Positions 11,211 through 23,892 of a stretch of 64,000 nucleotides of DNA are shown here, piece by piece (position 1 is the first letter of the stretch; each line of letters starts with the position of its first letter). The position numbers were made by a program, and so were the translations under genes. This DNA is from Guyanagaster necrorhizus (taxonomy: Eukaryota > Basidiomycota > Agaricomycetes > Agaricales > Physalacriaceae): positions 35,209 to 99,208 of the forward strand of contig NW_025064914.1 of NCBI RefSeq assembly GCF_019112545.1. The letters run 5' to 3'. The notes under the pieces are model-generated. The model was not told the DNA's origin. It saw only the letters and a program-made list of their open reading frames with translations, and did no database searches.

Positions 11211-12017
11211 GTCTGGAGGAAATACTAGACAGAAACGTCTAGGCGTGAAGGCGCGCTCTGAAGATATATAGAATCTCTCTCCGAATTGGCGGACTCTTAG
11301 CAACACATCATCGGTAGCACTGTACAAGCGAAGATATATTCTTCATTATAAATATTCCCAGCGGTGGAGTAAATATATGAAGGGCAATTCGGCCATCATC
11401 GTTGTCGGGCACTACGAGCCAAGGTCCATCAAATAAGAAGCACCTGCGCATGTGATTATGCAATGTAGTACGTTAAAAAACAGCATCCATACCTCATGTG
11501 TTCCACAGATAATACAAGCAAAAGACAAACAGTGAGGTAATGGCGCTGGTGGCTGGCCAGTGATGGCGTTGGTATCTTGGTCGGTGTTGGTGAAATAGAG
11601 TCGTTTTGTGTCAGCTGACCACAGCAACGGAGGCGATATCCGGATGGGGTAACTCGCTTATAATTGGTTCTTCATTTCGTCCAGTCACCAGTTCCGGAAT
11701 CCGGTCTGAAGATGCAGGCATATGAATGTTGCGGTCCTGAACATTTAGGCCTAGTGTTCCTTTCCTGCGGTATAATCGGTATCATGCGTCTCAGATTGCA
11801 GGGTACCAGCACCTGCCGAAACCGACCAACATCATTATATTGGACCGTCATCTTCTCTGATTTCTGATGATGTTTGGCTGCACATGGCCCGGCAATTAGG
11901 GTCCGAGTGGAAGATTCCTAACCCTCTTTTTGTACTTGCCGTCAATAAGATCCTTGTTACCTCAGGTCTGATAAAGTCTACCTCTCTGTGGCTTGATCTA
12001 GCGCTCCATCCTTCCCA
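11211..12017. other. Intergenic with a possible broken coding scrap
   Basis: The divergent upstream region of the DUF6534 gene and the P450. Minus-strand reading near 11690-11560 gives SELPHPDIASVAVV followed, one frame off, by SADTKRLYFTNTDQDTNA, which loosely resembles a beta-propeller strand. It is too short and broken to assign. Confidence 0.3.
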
Positions 12018-14080
12018 ATGGCTCTGTTGTCTGTGGCCAATTTTCTTGCTTTGGGGGCCTTTGCATGGGTTTTCATCTCTCTCCTACGCGGGACACGCTC
12101 GGGTCCAATTCCTCCGGGCCCAAGGCGACTGCCTATCATTGGTAATTTGCTTGATATGCCCACAGAACGAGAATGGGTAACGTGGGCAGAGTGGGGGAAA
12201 AGATATGGTAGGTCTCATTGACTCGCGAACAGTCTGACAGAATTGTCAAGTTCACCTACGTCACAGGAGGAATATCTTCGGCGACTGTGCTAGGGCAGAC
12301 AATCATTGTCTTGAATTCATATAATGTTGCCAAGGAACTACTCAACAATCGTTCTGGTACGCCCATTGATTCCTTCGACTACTTATACTAACACTAAATG
12401 CCATTAACAGCGAGATATTCGGATAGGCCTCCGATGTCAATGCATATCCTCTCTGGATGGGGCGATATAGTTCTCGTTCTGGGGTACGGATCTGCCTTCC
12501 GTGCACAGCGCAAGCTATTCCACAAGCTCCTGGGTACAATGGAAAACCTTCAGCGATTTTACTACATAGAGGATGAACAAACACGCAAATTCTTAAAGGA
12601 CGTCCTGCGAGATCCGGATCATTGGGTTGATCACGTTCACGAGTAACGTACTCCATTCAGTAGGACTTCACACTCTCGCTTATCGGCATCCGGCTGGTTG
12701 GCAGTGATGTGGCATCAATCGTGCTCCGGATCGCATATGGATACACCATCAGCAAAAACGACCCTTTAGTCGCTAAGTGCCGACAGATAACCGCCGAGTT
12801 TCTACAAATGGCTTCTCCCAAGTTCCTCGTGAACAAACTTCCAGCTCGTATGTGCATCGTTCCGCTTCTTATTTTTTTAATGACAATCAGAACTTGTGCG
12901 GGCAGTTCGGCACCTACCTGATTGGATTCCAGGCGCGGGATTCAAGCGACTCGCTAAGCGATGGAACGCGAATGTCCAAGAGATGACGCTTCAGCCTTTC
13001 AATTGGGTGAAGGATCAGATGGTGGCGTATCTCTTCTTATCTTCTATCTCCCATGACTTATAATGCATAATTTGCACTAGGCCAAGGGTACTGCAGAATA
13101 TTCCTACGTATCTTCAAATCTTGAAGATGGCGAAGACGAGTTTGCGATCAAATGGACTGCATCGACAATGTACGGAGGCGAGTTACCCTTTCCCGTTTGG
13201 ATTTCGACACATTAAAACTGACCTTAAAGATCTATAGCTGGATTTGACACGGTACTGTGCTCCGTCTCATCTTATGAACTGAACTGACGCCAGAGCCAGA
13301 CCGTCATTTCTATCAAGACCTTCTTCAAAGCCATGACGATGTTCCCTGAAATACAGCATCGCGTTCAGGCAGAAATCGACTCGGTTACTGGCGGTGAAAG
13401 GCTTCCTACTCTTGCCGACCGGGACGAAGGGCGGCTTCCTTACACTCTCGCCGCGCTACAAGAAGTTTTCAGGTGGCATTCCCCCATACCGACTGGTGCG
13501 TATGGCATACTTTGGTTCCAGTCACCAACTTAAGAGCGTCAGGTTTCCCTCACCGGACGATGGAAGACGATACATACAACGGTTACTTCATTCCGAAGGG
13601 ATCGATAGTCATCTACAACATATGGCGAGTCTCGCGTATTCCCTTTTTTTAGGCACACTGCTTCTCAACTCCATTATTCCTGCCAGGCAAATGTCTCGCG
13701 ACCCAGAATTCTATCCTCACCCCGACGTCTTCGATCCCACTCGTTTCTTGGGTCCGTCGCCCCAACTGGACCCTCGCGAGGTGACCTTCGGTTTTGGTCG
13801 TCGGATCTGTCCAGGTCAACATCTCGCAGAGGCATCTATCTTCTTGACAGTGGCGAGGTCGCTCGCAGCGTTCAACATTACAAAAGCTCGCGACGAGAAT
13901 GGTGTCATTCAAGAGCCTGTTCCGGGCCAAGTGTCAGGCGTTCTCAGGTATGATAGTGCGTTCTAGTTTACCGTTGAATAATGGTCTTGATACCCCTTTT
14001 CTAGTGATACGTTGCCATTCAACTGCGTGATCAAGCCAAGAAGTGAAAAGGCCGTACATTTAGTTAATGAGGCATTCTGA
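12018..14080 (+). CDS. Cytochrome P450 monooxygenase
   Basis: A microsomal haem-thiolate monooxygenase of the basidiomycete type that oxidises small hydrophobic substrates with electrons from a P450 reductase. Eleven exons: 12018-12207, 12267-12356, 12411-12642, 12705-12847, 12906-13021, 13081-13177, 13238-13251, 13300-13495, 13543-13624, 13687-13947, 14005-14080; they sum to 499 codons exactly (498 residues, usual for the family). An N-terminal membrane anchor is followed by the hinge [12 protein letters not shown]. The oxygen-binding helix is GAGFDTT, the ExxR motif EVFR, the PERF-like motif FDPTRF and the haem loop [10 protein letters not shown], so all catalytic elements are intact. Two introns (13178-13237, 13625-13686) start with GCGAGT rather than GT, and exon 7 has only 14 nt. 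No biosynthetic cluster surrounds it, so the substrate is unknown. Confidence 0.95.
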
Positions 14081-15168
14081 GGTGTAACTACTTCGCCAAC
14101 GATAAATCGGCTATTGACATACCTTCCCTGCCGGTCCAGAAACCAGAAGAATGAGCAGCTCGGAGAATCCGGGCCCTTCCAAGTCCCGAGTGGACCCGAG
14201 GAATGGTCGATCCTCCTACCCTTACTCACCAGCGATCATCAGGAATTCCCCAGTCTTCTGATGACGTCGACTTGCCAAGTTCAAATCCCGGAAACAAATG
14301 CCTGACGTTCTCGGAGGGAGGACACCCGTCGGGATCACTAGAGGGTAATCAATACCACAGACCAGCGAAACATATCAGAGGGCCAGGCAAGGATCTAAAG
14401 GATTTCCTGCCTCTGCGAGATCTTGTCCGGCCAAAGAAACGTTCGTTGCTACGATCAATGTCATGGCGCGCTTCTGCGTTTGAGTAACGGTCAGTGCTAT
14501 GGCAGTCTGCGATCCTGGGTGTCAGTCTTTGTCAAAGCCGATGTCGCTCATCGAGAAGGGGAATATGAGACAGGAGAGAGATCAAAGGGAAAAAATTGGC
14601 CAGCCCAACCTGTCTTATAGTGTAGTGGGCCCAGTATCGGGCCGCGGCATCTCGGCATCGTGCTATTTCAAATAACCTACTAGAGGCGCTAATATTCTGA
14701 GTTCACATTATGACCTGGGCGCAAGGAATGAGCACGTTTACGGGTCAAAACGAGGATAATCATACCAGAACAATAAGACTGCAACTGTCTCTCTGCATGC
14801 ACATAAAATTCGATAATTTTCGCCCTGCTCGAAAATTACATCTGCACTCTTGGGCTTGTTTGATGATAATCAAGAACGTTCGTACAGTTATGTGCACATC
14901 GAAAGTTAGTATGTAGATTTTTGCGCAGGAAGGAGTCCCAATTAAAAGATTGTCTCTATTCTTTAACAGATGACAGCTTTTATAGAAGTCCTGTGTCCAA
15001 ATGAGTTTCCTGCAGAATACGAGAAAATACAAGGCGAGGGGCCAGATTCTGGCCCCGCATTAGAAAGAGTACACATCAACAGATTCAAGTTCAGTACTAT
15101 CATCGATATCTCCAAGCATCTAGGAGCATATCACATATCAGCAGCTTTCTGAGGACCAACAAGAGTGA
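14081..15168. other. Intergenic, no gene seen
   Basis: Sequence between the convergent ends of the P450 and the F-box gene. It must hold both terminators. No coding or RNA feature is recognised. Confidence 0.5.
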
Positions 15169-16881
15169 CTAGTCATGTACCTTCAAAGCAATGATCCTCT
15201 GCTCGTCGATCATAAACCCCGAATACTCCTTTGCCATCTCCCGCGAAGTAGAATAGAATGGTAGACAGGTCTGTACTTTTTGCTTAAAGATGTGTGCCCG
15301 ATCTAGCGTAGTCGGCCCGGTGATAATACGCCCTCGAGAAAAGGGACACGTGGTCGGTGGACGAGGACGCGATGGATAGACGTTGAAATCTAGCACCTGC
15401 AATACGTTCCTCCCCGGAATAGCGGGGCATACAACCTTCTCCCCGTAGGCGTATCTATGTATACATCACTTAGTTATCGAGAAAGGTCAGGATGATACAA
15501 GCGACCCACCGCATCCAATTGAAAGTGCCCTCATTCGGCAACATACGCGTATGTCTGGGACCCCAGTTCTCCCATAAGAGATAGCACAAAAGATTCTTAC
15601 TTCTATCTTCGTAATCCGAGATATATTGCAAGAATGCTTCGTTTGGGACGAATAGTGTATATGTCGCCGCCTCCCGAGCAGGATCCAGAAATGCGTACGT
15701 TACGGTGAACGTATGTATGCGTCGTTCTGGAGAAGCGATGAACAGTTCGCCGTCTATTGCTGACGCAGTGATTGCTCCTGAATGTGTGATGGCCGCATCG
15801 ATATGAACATTGTCCACGATTTCTGGCAATTGAAGCACGACAATCGTCCTATATTTCAATTCCTCTGAAATCTGCACCAGATAGATATAACCAGGAGATG
15901 AAGTTGTTGTGAGAATGTAGGTATTCCAGGTCACGAATCCGAAATGGTACACGCCTCTAGGCAGATCACCGTGATCATCGTGATTCTAGAAGGATTATGA
16001 GAATGGGCTTTGGCCGGCTTCAACGATGGTACCACGCACGATTAGAAGCTTTCCGGTCTTCCAGTTCCAGATGTACAAATGCGACTCTTTGATAGGCTGG
16101 CGAATGAAGAGGGCTAGAGAGTCTTGCGCCACCTGGATGGTACAAACGCCCACAAGGTTGGCCCACATTTCTCCTGGACGTATAGAGATATTTATTCGCG
16201 GTACCTCCGCCTCAGGGTGATCATTAAGTGTTGAAAGCGACCGTAAATGCATAGTGAGAATGCGATTTGTCGTATAGGAAGGAGGTCTGGCCATAGTTCA
16301 ACATCCTGCGAAGGGAAGCAATAAAAATTTATACGAACGACGCATCATCCACAAGCATCGCGAGCAAGTCTTGACTTGGATCCATGGCGAAATCTTTCAC
16401 TAACATGTCTTGGTCCGGAAACACCACCTGATGCACAGTAGGTCGCGTCGACGAAGGAAGTCGTGTCGAGGAGAAATCCCTTCCCAAGAACATCTTGACA
16501 AATACTCCGGCGACGAGCTCGTATGCGCTGCATTCTCCGCTAAACGGAATGCTCGTGAACTCCTTCCAGTCCAAATTCGCCCAGGCGCGCCGCAGTTCAC
16601 GAAGGCGTTCCAGCCGCTCGGCATTTAGAAGGTGGGAGCTCTCTCCATCCTCCATGCTGTCCATAGCGAGCTCAGTCTTGTATTGAAGTGCAAGAGAGCC
16701 ATTGACAACGTTCTTGAATGCTCTACAGACCTTATGAGCCCGAAAACTACAACTTGAGCGACATCTCGGGCTGTGCCAAAAGCGCACGTACCTTCGTGCA
16801 TTGTAGCAGAGACCAGTAGTCCAGATATTCCATGCACTGAGTGAGGATCTCCGGAGGCAAAGAGAACAGGGATGGTGACAT
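15169..16881 (-). CDS. F-box protein with a long beta-sheet-rich C-terminal region
   Basis: The ATG at 16881 starts an F-box, LFSLPPEILTQCMEYLDYWS, which would recruit the protein to an SCF ubiquitin ligase through Skp1. An intron after CTK leads to VCRAFKNVVNGSLALQYKTE. The rest alternates hydrophobic strands, for example DFAMDPSQDLLAMLV, LYIWNWKTGKLLIV and YHFGFVTWNTYILTTT, resembling a WD-like propeller as in other agaric F-box proteins of this kind. Exons lie near 16881-16793, 16749-16329, 16270-15985, 15955-15510, 15450-15169. All are open and the stop is at 15169. A relative lacking the F-box is at 36.2-38.0 kb, sharing the DPSQDLL motif at the same place. The target substrate cannot be inferred. 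Confidence 0.8.
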
Positions 16882-18337
16882 GGTGGGTGGTGAATGGTCA
16901 AGGACGGTTTGCCGGTAAATTCTCGACGCACTCATTATCCGAACCACGTTTTTGTCCTCTATGCCGGACTTCGGCAGAAACATTTAAACACAAACCTACC
17001 CTTTTACGTATGTGTTCCAGTTTGTCATCGTTACAACTCTGTAGCAAAAGAATTACAGGCAATACAGATCTTTTACTGAAAATGAGCGGAGCAAGATCGG
17101 AATATTAAATCTGCTCTATATCCACCTTCGATAGTGCATGGTTCGTGCTCGTAAACTGTCTTTCTTCCATCTCTCGAGGCCCCTCAGCAAGCACCTTTGG
17201 CGAGGAAAACAACGTCACTGATAAAAGTGGCTTAAGAGGTTCGTCAGCTTGCGTAATCGAGAACACCGCTATCCGATGAGAGGCGGTGCATAGATAACGC
17301 CGACTCTCGGAGTAGCTTTAGGAGCGACAGTGATTAATATCTATGATGCTGAAGGTGTAATAGACAAAGGGGCAACAAGGCTCCATAGAATACTAATGGT
17401 GGAGGTGACACACCTCATAGTGGAAGATCCTATGTCAACGACGCATAGCCACAGGAGACGACAGGCCCCCAGAAATGGCATACAGCCAGTCAAGTCCGGA
17501 ACACCTGGCTTGACATCGTGAACCAGACGCTCACCCTGGATAGACTAGCAGCCGGCCCTACAAGATATGGGTCGAAAGCGACGAAACGCAAGATGGTGCT
17601 GACCACCTGGAAAGGACCGTTGAAGGATGAAAAGTCGTTGCCGCAAGACTGGATAGATCACAACGGGGTTTTAGTGGGTATGGTTACCCAGCGTTCCGAT
17701 TACTATAATGGCATCAACAATGCAAGGCCAATGCGCTGTCCCAGGAGTAATCCATGTCTCACTGCACACCTCAGGCATACGATGGAGACCATGTGCCCTT
17801 GATTGAGCGGATTCTCCGGGGAATGGAGACAACCATTGCGAACGTTCGTAGTATCTAGGTGAACTCGACATTTTGCGCTGTCATCATTTTCTATTATGCT
17901 TTCATGTCTTCATCGCCAAGGTACTTGAGAAGATAAGATAAAATGAATGCTCATCCTGTCTCCACCAGTCACTCGTGGAAGCGTGGCGGGAAAATTTACT
18001 TTGACTCGAAGTTGAAGTTTGTAATAGGAGATGGCTCTCTTCAACTTGCAGCATAGGCCCGTCGTTTTCGCATCATCCTTTGCAACTGAATACACTCACA
18101 AGTACACCCTCCACCTCGCTGTAAGATGGCGTTGAACGTGTCCTACTTTTTGTGCGATTTTCATATGAACATTGTCAAGGAAGATAGGCTTGGCTCGACG
18201 GCACTGTGGGAAAAAAAGAGTCCTTACACGTCGCGCGACTCGACCTGCCCTAAATGGATCATGTGACAGGGTCCTTGGCGTAGATTCGGCCGGTCCGACC
18301 GAAGCTCACTTGAGTCGAAACCATCACCATCTCCAGG
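16882..18337. other. Intergenic, no gene seen
   Basis: Divergent promoter region between the F-box gene and the MDP-1 type phosphatase. Only short frames without splice logic occur. Nothing recognisable. Confidence 0.5.
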
Positions 18338-19234
18338 ATGACCACAAGATATCCAAAGCTCGTAGCTTTCGATTTAGAGTGCGACATCATTTATCTGTTT
18401 CCTGATGACATAGGTTTTATTATTATTATTCAGCTATACCCTGTGGGATCTGTGGATAGATACCCACGTTTCCGGGCCTCTGCATAGATATAAGAACACC
18501 TTGAACGAAATTTTAGACAGGTAAGACTCTTATTTGTTCCCTATGATACGCTTATTCTGACCATGATATAGACACGATTCGCCTATATCTTTCTATCGGG
18601 ATGTCCCTCATATTCTTCACCGACTGCGGGAGGCAGAGGTCATCATAGCGGCGGCATCGAGAACCTCGGCCCCCAACCTGTGATAATTTCCTAGCAGTTG
18701 CGTCATCTCCACGAGGCTTATACTTCCTCTTTCAGAGCCAGACAGGCCCTCTCGCTCCTTCTTGTCCCGCCTAAGCATGGCGATAAGGATAGTAATCCCA
18801 CCAAGGCCGCGCATTTCTTTGATCAGGCGGAGATATATCCCGGTGCGTCCGTGTCCCATTTTGTACAACAGGAAATGCTGAATCTGGATGCAGGGTCAAA
18901 ACTGACGCACTTTAAGCGACTTCACGAGAAGACAGGCATAGCCTACTCCGAAATGGTATGATTGTCATCCAGTTACCATTTCGGCTGATAGACTGAGCAT
19001 CTGTTCTAGCTCTTCTTTGACGACGAGCATAGAAACAAAGAAGTAGAGCAACTAGGTTGGCCCTCCAACGCAATTTGAAGATATGTGCAATACTGATGAG
19101 ATGACTGCGGTTTTTTAGGTGTTACCTTTTGCCTCGTACCGGACGGTGTCAACCATAAAGTTTTTGAGAAAGGGCTTTCATTGTGGCAGGGTCGTAATGC
19201 TGTAGATGTTACGACAGGAGATCATGCAGAATGA
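18338..19234 (+). CDS. Magnesium-dependent phosphatase (MDP-1 type, HAD superfamily)
   Basis: A small HAD-fold phosphatase related to eukaryotic MDP-1, acting on phosphotyrosine-like substrates or sugar phosphates and proposed to act on glycation products. Seven exons: 18338-18378, 18434-18520, 18572-18679, 18736-18842, 18894-18955, 19010-19055, 19119-19234, totalling 567 nt (188 residues, normal for the family). Motif I is FDLDYTLWD, with the nucleophile Asp and general acid Asp spanning intron 1. Motif II is in AAASRTSAPNLARQ, and the acidic motif is FFDDEHRN. The stretch EIYPGSKLTHF joined over intron 4 is characteristic. All introns have GT and AG ends. It is probably cytosolic, as there is no signal peptide. 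The gene appears intact. Confidence 0.93.
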
Positions 19235-19716
19235 ACAAATCTGTGCCAATGTATAGAACCCATGTAATTCTAATCATTCACACAGGTTTGTGAACTCTTC
19301 CTTCATCAAGATAAACTACCAGCATCGCAGAACAAAACTGTACTGAACTTCATCTCAACCCAAGTATTGATATCCTATGTTACACTCAATATGAATATCC
19401 ACGCCCACTGTAAAATTTCGTCGCGTCTATGTGCACGATTTCTTTTCTCGAATTCTCAGTAGTCATTTACTCCAGAACACTGAACAGGTATGTACAATTA
19501 CGAACTCCGCGAGTATCGATGGTGATTTGCCAGACTACTGAACAGTTCTGAATCTCTGTTCACTGTTTGAGGAGAGGAAACAGCATCTTGGCTGGGTCTT
19601 GCCGTCATGGCTTAGGCATGTGTTTGTAGCATTTTGAACGGCGTAATTCTCGAGATTGGTGGGTCTAGATCATGACTATATTTCCCCCTGTTTGCTGATC
19701 AGCTTGTACTTAGTAC
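19235..19716. other. Intergenic, no gene seen
   Basis: Downstream of the phosphatase and upstream of a damaged F-box gene. No features seen. Confidence 0.5.
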
Positions 19717-20870
19717 ATGCCAGTGTCTCTGGATCCCGATGGCGAACACCGAGCGGCCACAGCTCATTTGAATGGCCGTGCAGAAGGATCTCGTCGACCA
19801 GCTTCATTACCCGATCTCCCGAATGACCTTTCGATCATGATTTTTCATCAGATCAACAACGGCGATATAGTTGCAGTGACACGTCTCTGCCGCCGACTCA
19901 ACGAAGTCCTGTTCTCATACCACTTTCACACATCCACTGGCAAGAAGCTCCTCGGAATCTAGGTTCAGTTTGGCGATACCGGAACCCCACTTAGTGCCCT
20001 GCGACACTTGCGGCTTTACTTCATTAAAAAGCCCCATATCACGTCCACGACATTCCGATACGAGATGGAAGAGGTTGGTCGCTACTTTACCACAATCTCG
20101 TACGACCAGCGCTTCATATCGGTCTCTCTTGCTCCGTTGCCAGGCGTACAGCAGTGCAAATTTGATATCCTTCTATCATTCAAAGATTTTTGCGAAACGC
20201 TCTCCAAGCTGAAATGTCGCATCCTCACGACATCCGCCTCCGCCTCTTCCCTTGTTACTTTTGGAAAGCCACGGCACCGACGACTTGACACACCATCACG
20301 CTCATAATGTTCAATTGCAGCACGGACATTCTTCCTCACCTCACCAATTTACTATGTCACGTCCCAACACCTCAGTCCCTGCCATAACTGCATTTCTTTC
20401 TCATCGCCCGACGTTGCAAAGCCTTCATTTGGTCGGAGAAAACTCGGTGGCACACCACCTACTAACGAGACCATGCTGCGAAACGGAATCGGTTATTCCC
20501 TTACATGACGAATATCAGCGCTTCAGCTAGAATGCTTATCACACTCCTCGAATTCCCACAAGCGTTCCCGACTCTTCAGGACGTCTGGATGCAGGGGCCC
20601 ATCATTCTCAACGACACCGACATTCGTCCGGTACAAGACGTAGTATTCATGCTCATCTCGCAGATACTGACCATTACAGCCATCAAATACTCATTGGCAA
20701 GCCTCGCGAAAGAGGCGTGGGAGTCATTTGATTACCGCGTCGACACCGCCTCTTCCACCATGCGAGCAGAGCCCTTTTTAACGAGCGTGACAAGGTTGAC
20801 CCACTTCCACCGTCGAAGGACATGGCTACCGAGTCCAATATTTCGACGTGGTTCAGGCCGCGGCACGTAG
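19717..20870 (+). pseudogene. F-box/LRR-like protein, broken
   Basis: The ATG at 19717 starts a protein with the F-box LPDLPNDLSIMIFHQINN and continuing RLCRRLNEVLFSYHF. A TAG at 19960 interrupts the frame, which then continues at once in the same frame with SALRHLRLYFIKKPHITST. Later coding-like parts switch frame: SVPAITAFLSHRPTLQSLHL (near 20380) and FPQAFPTLQDVWMQGPIIL (near 20560), typical of leucine-rich distance-scoring regions in agaric F-box proteins. I found no splice sites that repair all the changes, so it is probably a pseudogene. It converges tail-to-tail with another F-box-like gene. Confidence 0.6.
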
Positions 20871-20891
20871 TACGCTTTCCATGTTTTTAAA

Positions 20892-22465
20892 TTAATCATA
20901 AACCACTCTTATCCCCTCGCATATCTCTTTCCAGCTCCTCTGGTTCTCCAAATTGTCGAAAATGAGCTTGCGCCATGATTTAAGCCGGAGTCCTTTCAGC
21001 AAACCCTTTCCGATCGTAGGTAGAATATCCCCATGTTCCTTCATGTAGCGTGATCGCAACATACGGAACAAGACGGCTGGAGTAAAGTCAGCAACTCCAG
21101 TAGAGGCTAAGAGGTGTAAAGTGAGAGTTTGGAGGTTCGGGAGGATATGGTGTGATTGAGGCGAGATGACGAAACCGTTTAACAGAGCATCCGGAACGAC
21201 CTTTATACATAGCTGGAGGTGTGCAACGCTGTCGACGGCTTTGAGGCACTCAAGAAGCGCTCTGACATTCTGATCAGAGGATACGTTCAACCTGAGCCGA
21301 AGGGTTTCCAGTTTGCCACACACCGCAAGCATGGGAAAACGAGGGATGCGATCATGGTCCATTTTGAAATTGATGTTGACGTATGTAGCTGAAGGGAATG
21401 TGACTGAATCGAAGAGACGGGAAATGGCATCCTCCGGTAACTTTGATAACTCGTACACGTTAAGCTTTATTACCGACGACATGACTATCGGCGCGCCACC
21501 TGTCGGGGTTTTTGGGTCGCTTTTGAAATAGAATATCAACGTTTTGACAGAAGTCAGCTGTGGAAGGATAGCGATGTTGTTGGGGCTCAAGGCATCGGAG
21601 CATTTGTACCTGGTCAAGTTCGACCAAGGAAGGAGTAAGATACGTGAGGGATCCGCATCGTTGATGGTTTGAAAACATCGGAGCTGAGAGGCGGATTGGA
21701 AGGTATCAATCTTCATGTTCCGTGCCGGCGACATTCGTCGGGCCTCGATACGGACAATGAGAGTGTCCAGTCTCGAGAAAAGATTCCCAGAGAGGGACTT
21801 TACTTCCATCTGGACGAGCTGGCGTCCAGCATGGCCAAGATCGGATGGGCTGTGATCCCGTCACGGCCACTCGAAAGGAAAACAGAAAGGTCACAACCTC
21901 GAGAGCGTTCAAGCTGTAATCCGAACTTGAACATGATATATCGGTATGGAATCATGAGCTCAGAATAAATGGAGAAGTTCAAAATGACCGAGGTCCACAA
22001 GCACGGCGATGAGAGAGAGATGGTGCGCCACCGATGACTGACATGGGATAATGTCCATGGGGGTTCAAGAGGACACAAGGAGTCACAGTTACCATGACAA
22101 TGGTACATGACATCCACCCAGTCGTAGACACACCACAAGAAGATCTCTCGAAGGAGATCATCGTTAATGGAGCGAATAGGATGCAAAAGAGATCGGGCGT
22201 CGTCGATGCACAACTTCACCTGTTCTCTTTTATTAATAAAGGTGTCCAAGAGTCTCTGTGCCTTCAGTATCCTGTCATCGAGCAGAGAAACTGCAGCCGT
22301 GCCGGTCGTGATGGTCTCGCGTAGAGTGGATCTCTCCGTCTCCAAGGGAGGCTCATTTTGGCTTAACAACCTCTTCAAGCGGGGTGAACGAAATTGCTGC
22401 GTCACCGAAGGAATCGCTGGAAGACCTGGCAAGGTGCCACAAAATGAACAAGGCATGGTAGACAT
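20892..22465 (-). pseudogene. F-box-like protein with one frame break
   Basis: The ATG near 22465 starts a typical agaric F-box-like protein: a Cys pair (CSFCGTLP), the lead-in RLLSQNEPPLETERSTL, a helical region, then HPIRSINDDLLREIFLWCV and SHVSHRWRTISLSSPCLWTS. This frame stops after SSSRWK near 21800, and a second frame continues without loss as SLSGNLFSRLDTLIVRIEAR to a stop at 20892, giving about 500 residues of leucine-rich strands. The junction could be one indel, or a 37-nt intron (gtaaag to tcgag), which would be shorter than the other introns here. I favour an indel. Apart from that single break, both halves are long and open. Confidence 0.65.
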
Positions 22466-23892
22466 CTAAAATATTTGATAAATTAGCCAGTTAATTTCAG
22501 CAGAAGAGGCCGGGATTAAAGATAAATGGATGGCGGAGAACTTTACCTCACGAGACAAGTGAAAAGACGTTGGAGAGTAGACTCGTTCCTTCTCTCTCAC
22601 CACTAGACGTCGCAAGCGAGAAAATGAGAGGGACTGGTAAATTTTCAGGTCGCGTGAGAAAACATCCGATTTACACCGGACCGGGACGCGTCCGCGATTC
22701 GCGAACTTTACACGTCGAAAACCAATCGAAAACTGGTTGTACTACGGAGCCACCTCAAAACTCCTTGAAAGCTACAGGGTCCTGCAAAACCATTCTTTGA
22801 AACCCGTTCATTTTTGTTAAATATCCCAAAATACTGACCTAGGTCTCAGCAAGGTACATGTAGCCGAGCGTCCGGATCAACTTCCACCGTGACGACCCTG
22901 CGAGGACCTGCTCTCGGTTTTTCCATTGTCTCGGGCGTAGATGGCCAGAGGTGCTAGGAACCAAACTACGGGATCTCATACTTTATCTTGACCTTGGTCT
23001 TGGGCCCGAGATTTGCTCCCGTCCTGAATTATTTTGATCTTTCACAACCTCACATCATGGTCAATGACGGTATTTTAGATTCGGATAACTGGGCACCGGT
23101 TAATTATTAGATTGCGTCTAAAAGGTACAGAGGAAATGAACTGGCATGGTACACTGACCTTGCATGTTCTCAGCTCTATAAACCTGTCTCGATGTTAGCT
23201 AGCTTGCTCGAGCGGCCACCACTTTCTTTAGTTCCGGGGTCCCGTCCCTGATGCGCTCAAACCTTATCAATGATGGTGGTCCCGATCTTGATGCGTGCCC
23301 ACGGCTCACAACTACCTTGCGGCCCAATCTGATCACTGCTCTGGCGACGTCAGCCAGGTTTCCCCCGTTCATGTCCTATATACTAGTATTATTATAGGTA
23401 TAACTTAACTTATATATACCTTCACGGCGCTTAAGAGAAGGAGTAAGGACTACGTATGAGGGGGAAGAAAACGGAAGGCACTTGCATCGCCATAAGGAAA
23501 TAAACAAAAACCAGGGTACAACGTTTATCCCTGTCTTCCACCCGAACAAACCTCGCTTCACAAACCTCGCTTCACAGTAACAGTCTTGGAGACCTTGTCC
23601 CTAAATTGTCTTTAGACGGCGACAATCTTGAAAGGATCGGCGCCTCCCGCATAGATGGTAGACGATCAAGATTCAGCGCAGGACCAGGCCGAATCGGGGG
23701 GGATGTCGTACTTGGCTTGCCATCTTTTAAAGTCTTTCTTCAACTTGAACCGTCACGAGAAAGTCCCCCTTCAGTTTGACAGTCGTTCTTTATGGCCGTT
23801 CGTTTATCCCTACCCTTTCTTTTGGTTCATGCTACTTATTTACCCTTTCCTCTAGCGCGGTTCTCCCCCTTCGACACCTCTTCAATTCAAGT
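22466..23892. other. Intergenic, with a degenerate zinc-finger scrap
   Basis: Contains the promoter of the minus-strand F-box-like gene. Near 23715-23765 the plus strand reads ACHLLKSFFNLNRHEKVPL, which looks like a C2H2 finger that has lost its first Cys and last His. It may be a decayed exon of the zinc-finger gene just downstream. Confidence 0.4.

Noticed and set aside
11412..11700. Possible SMP-30/gluconolactonase-like gene
   Set aside because: Only about 40 residues in two frames look coding, with no catalytic residues visible.
15169..19234. Metabolic gene cluster around the P450 (12-14 kb)
   Set aside because: The neighbours are an F-box gene and a general phosphatase. No backbone synthase, transferase or transporter is present.
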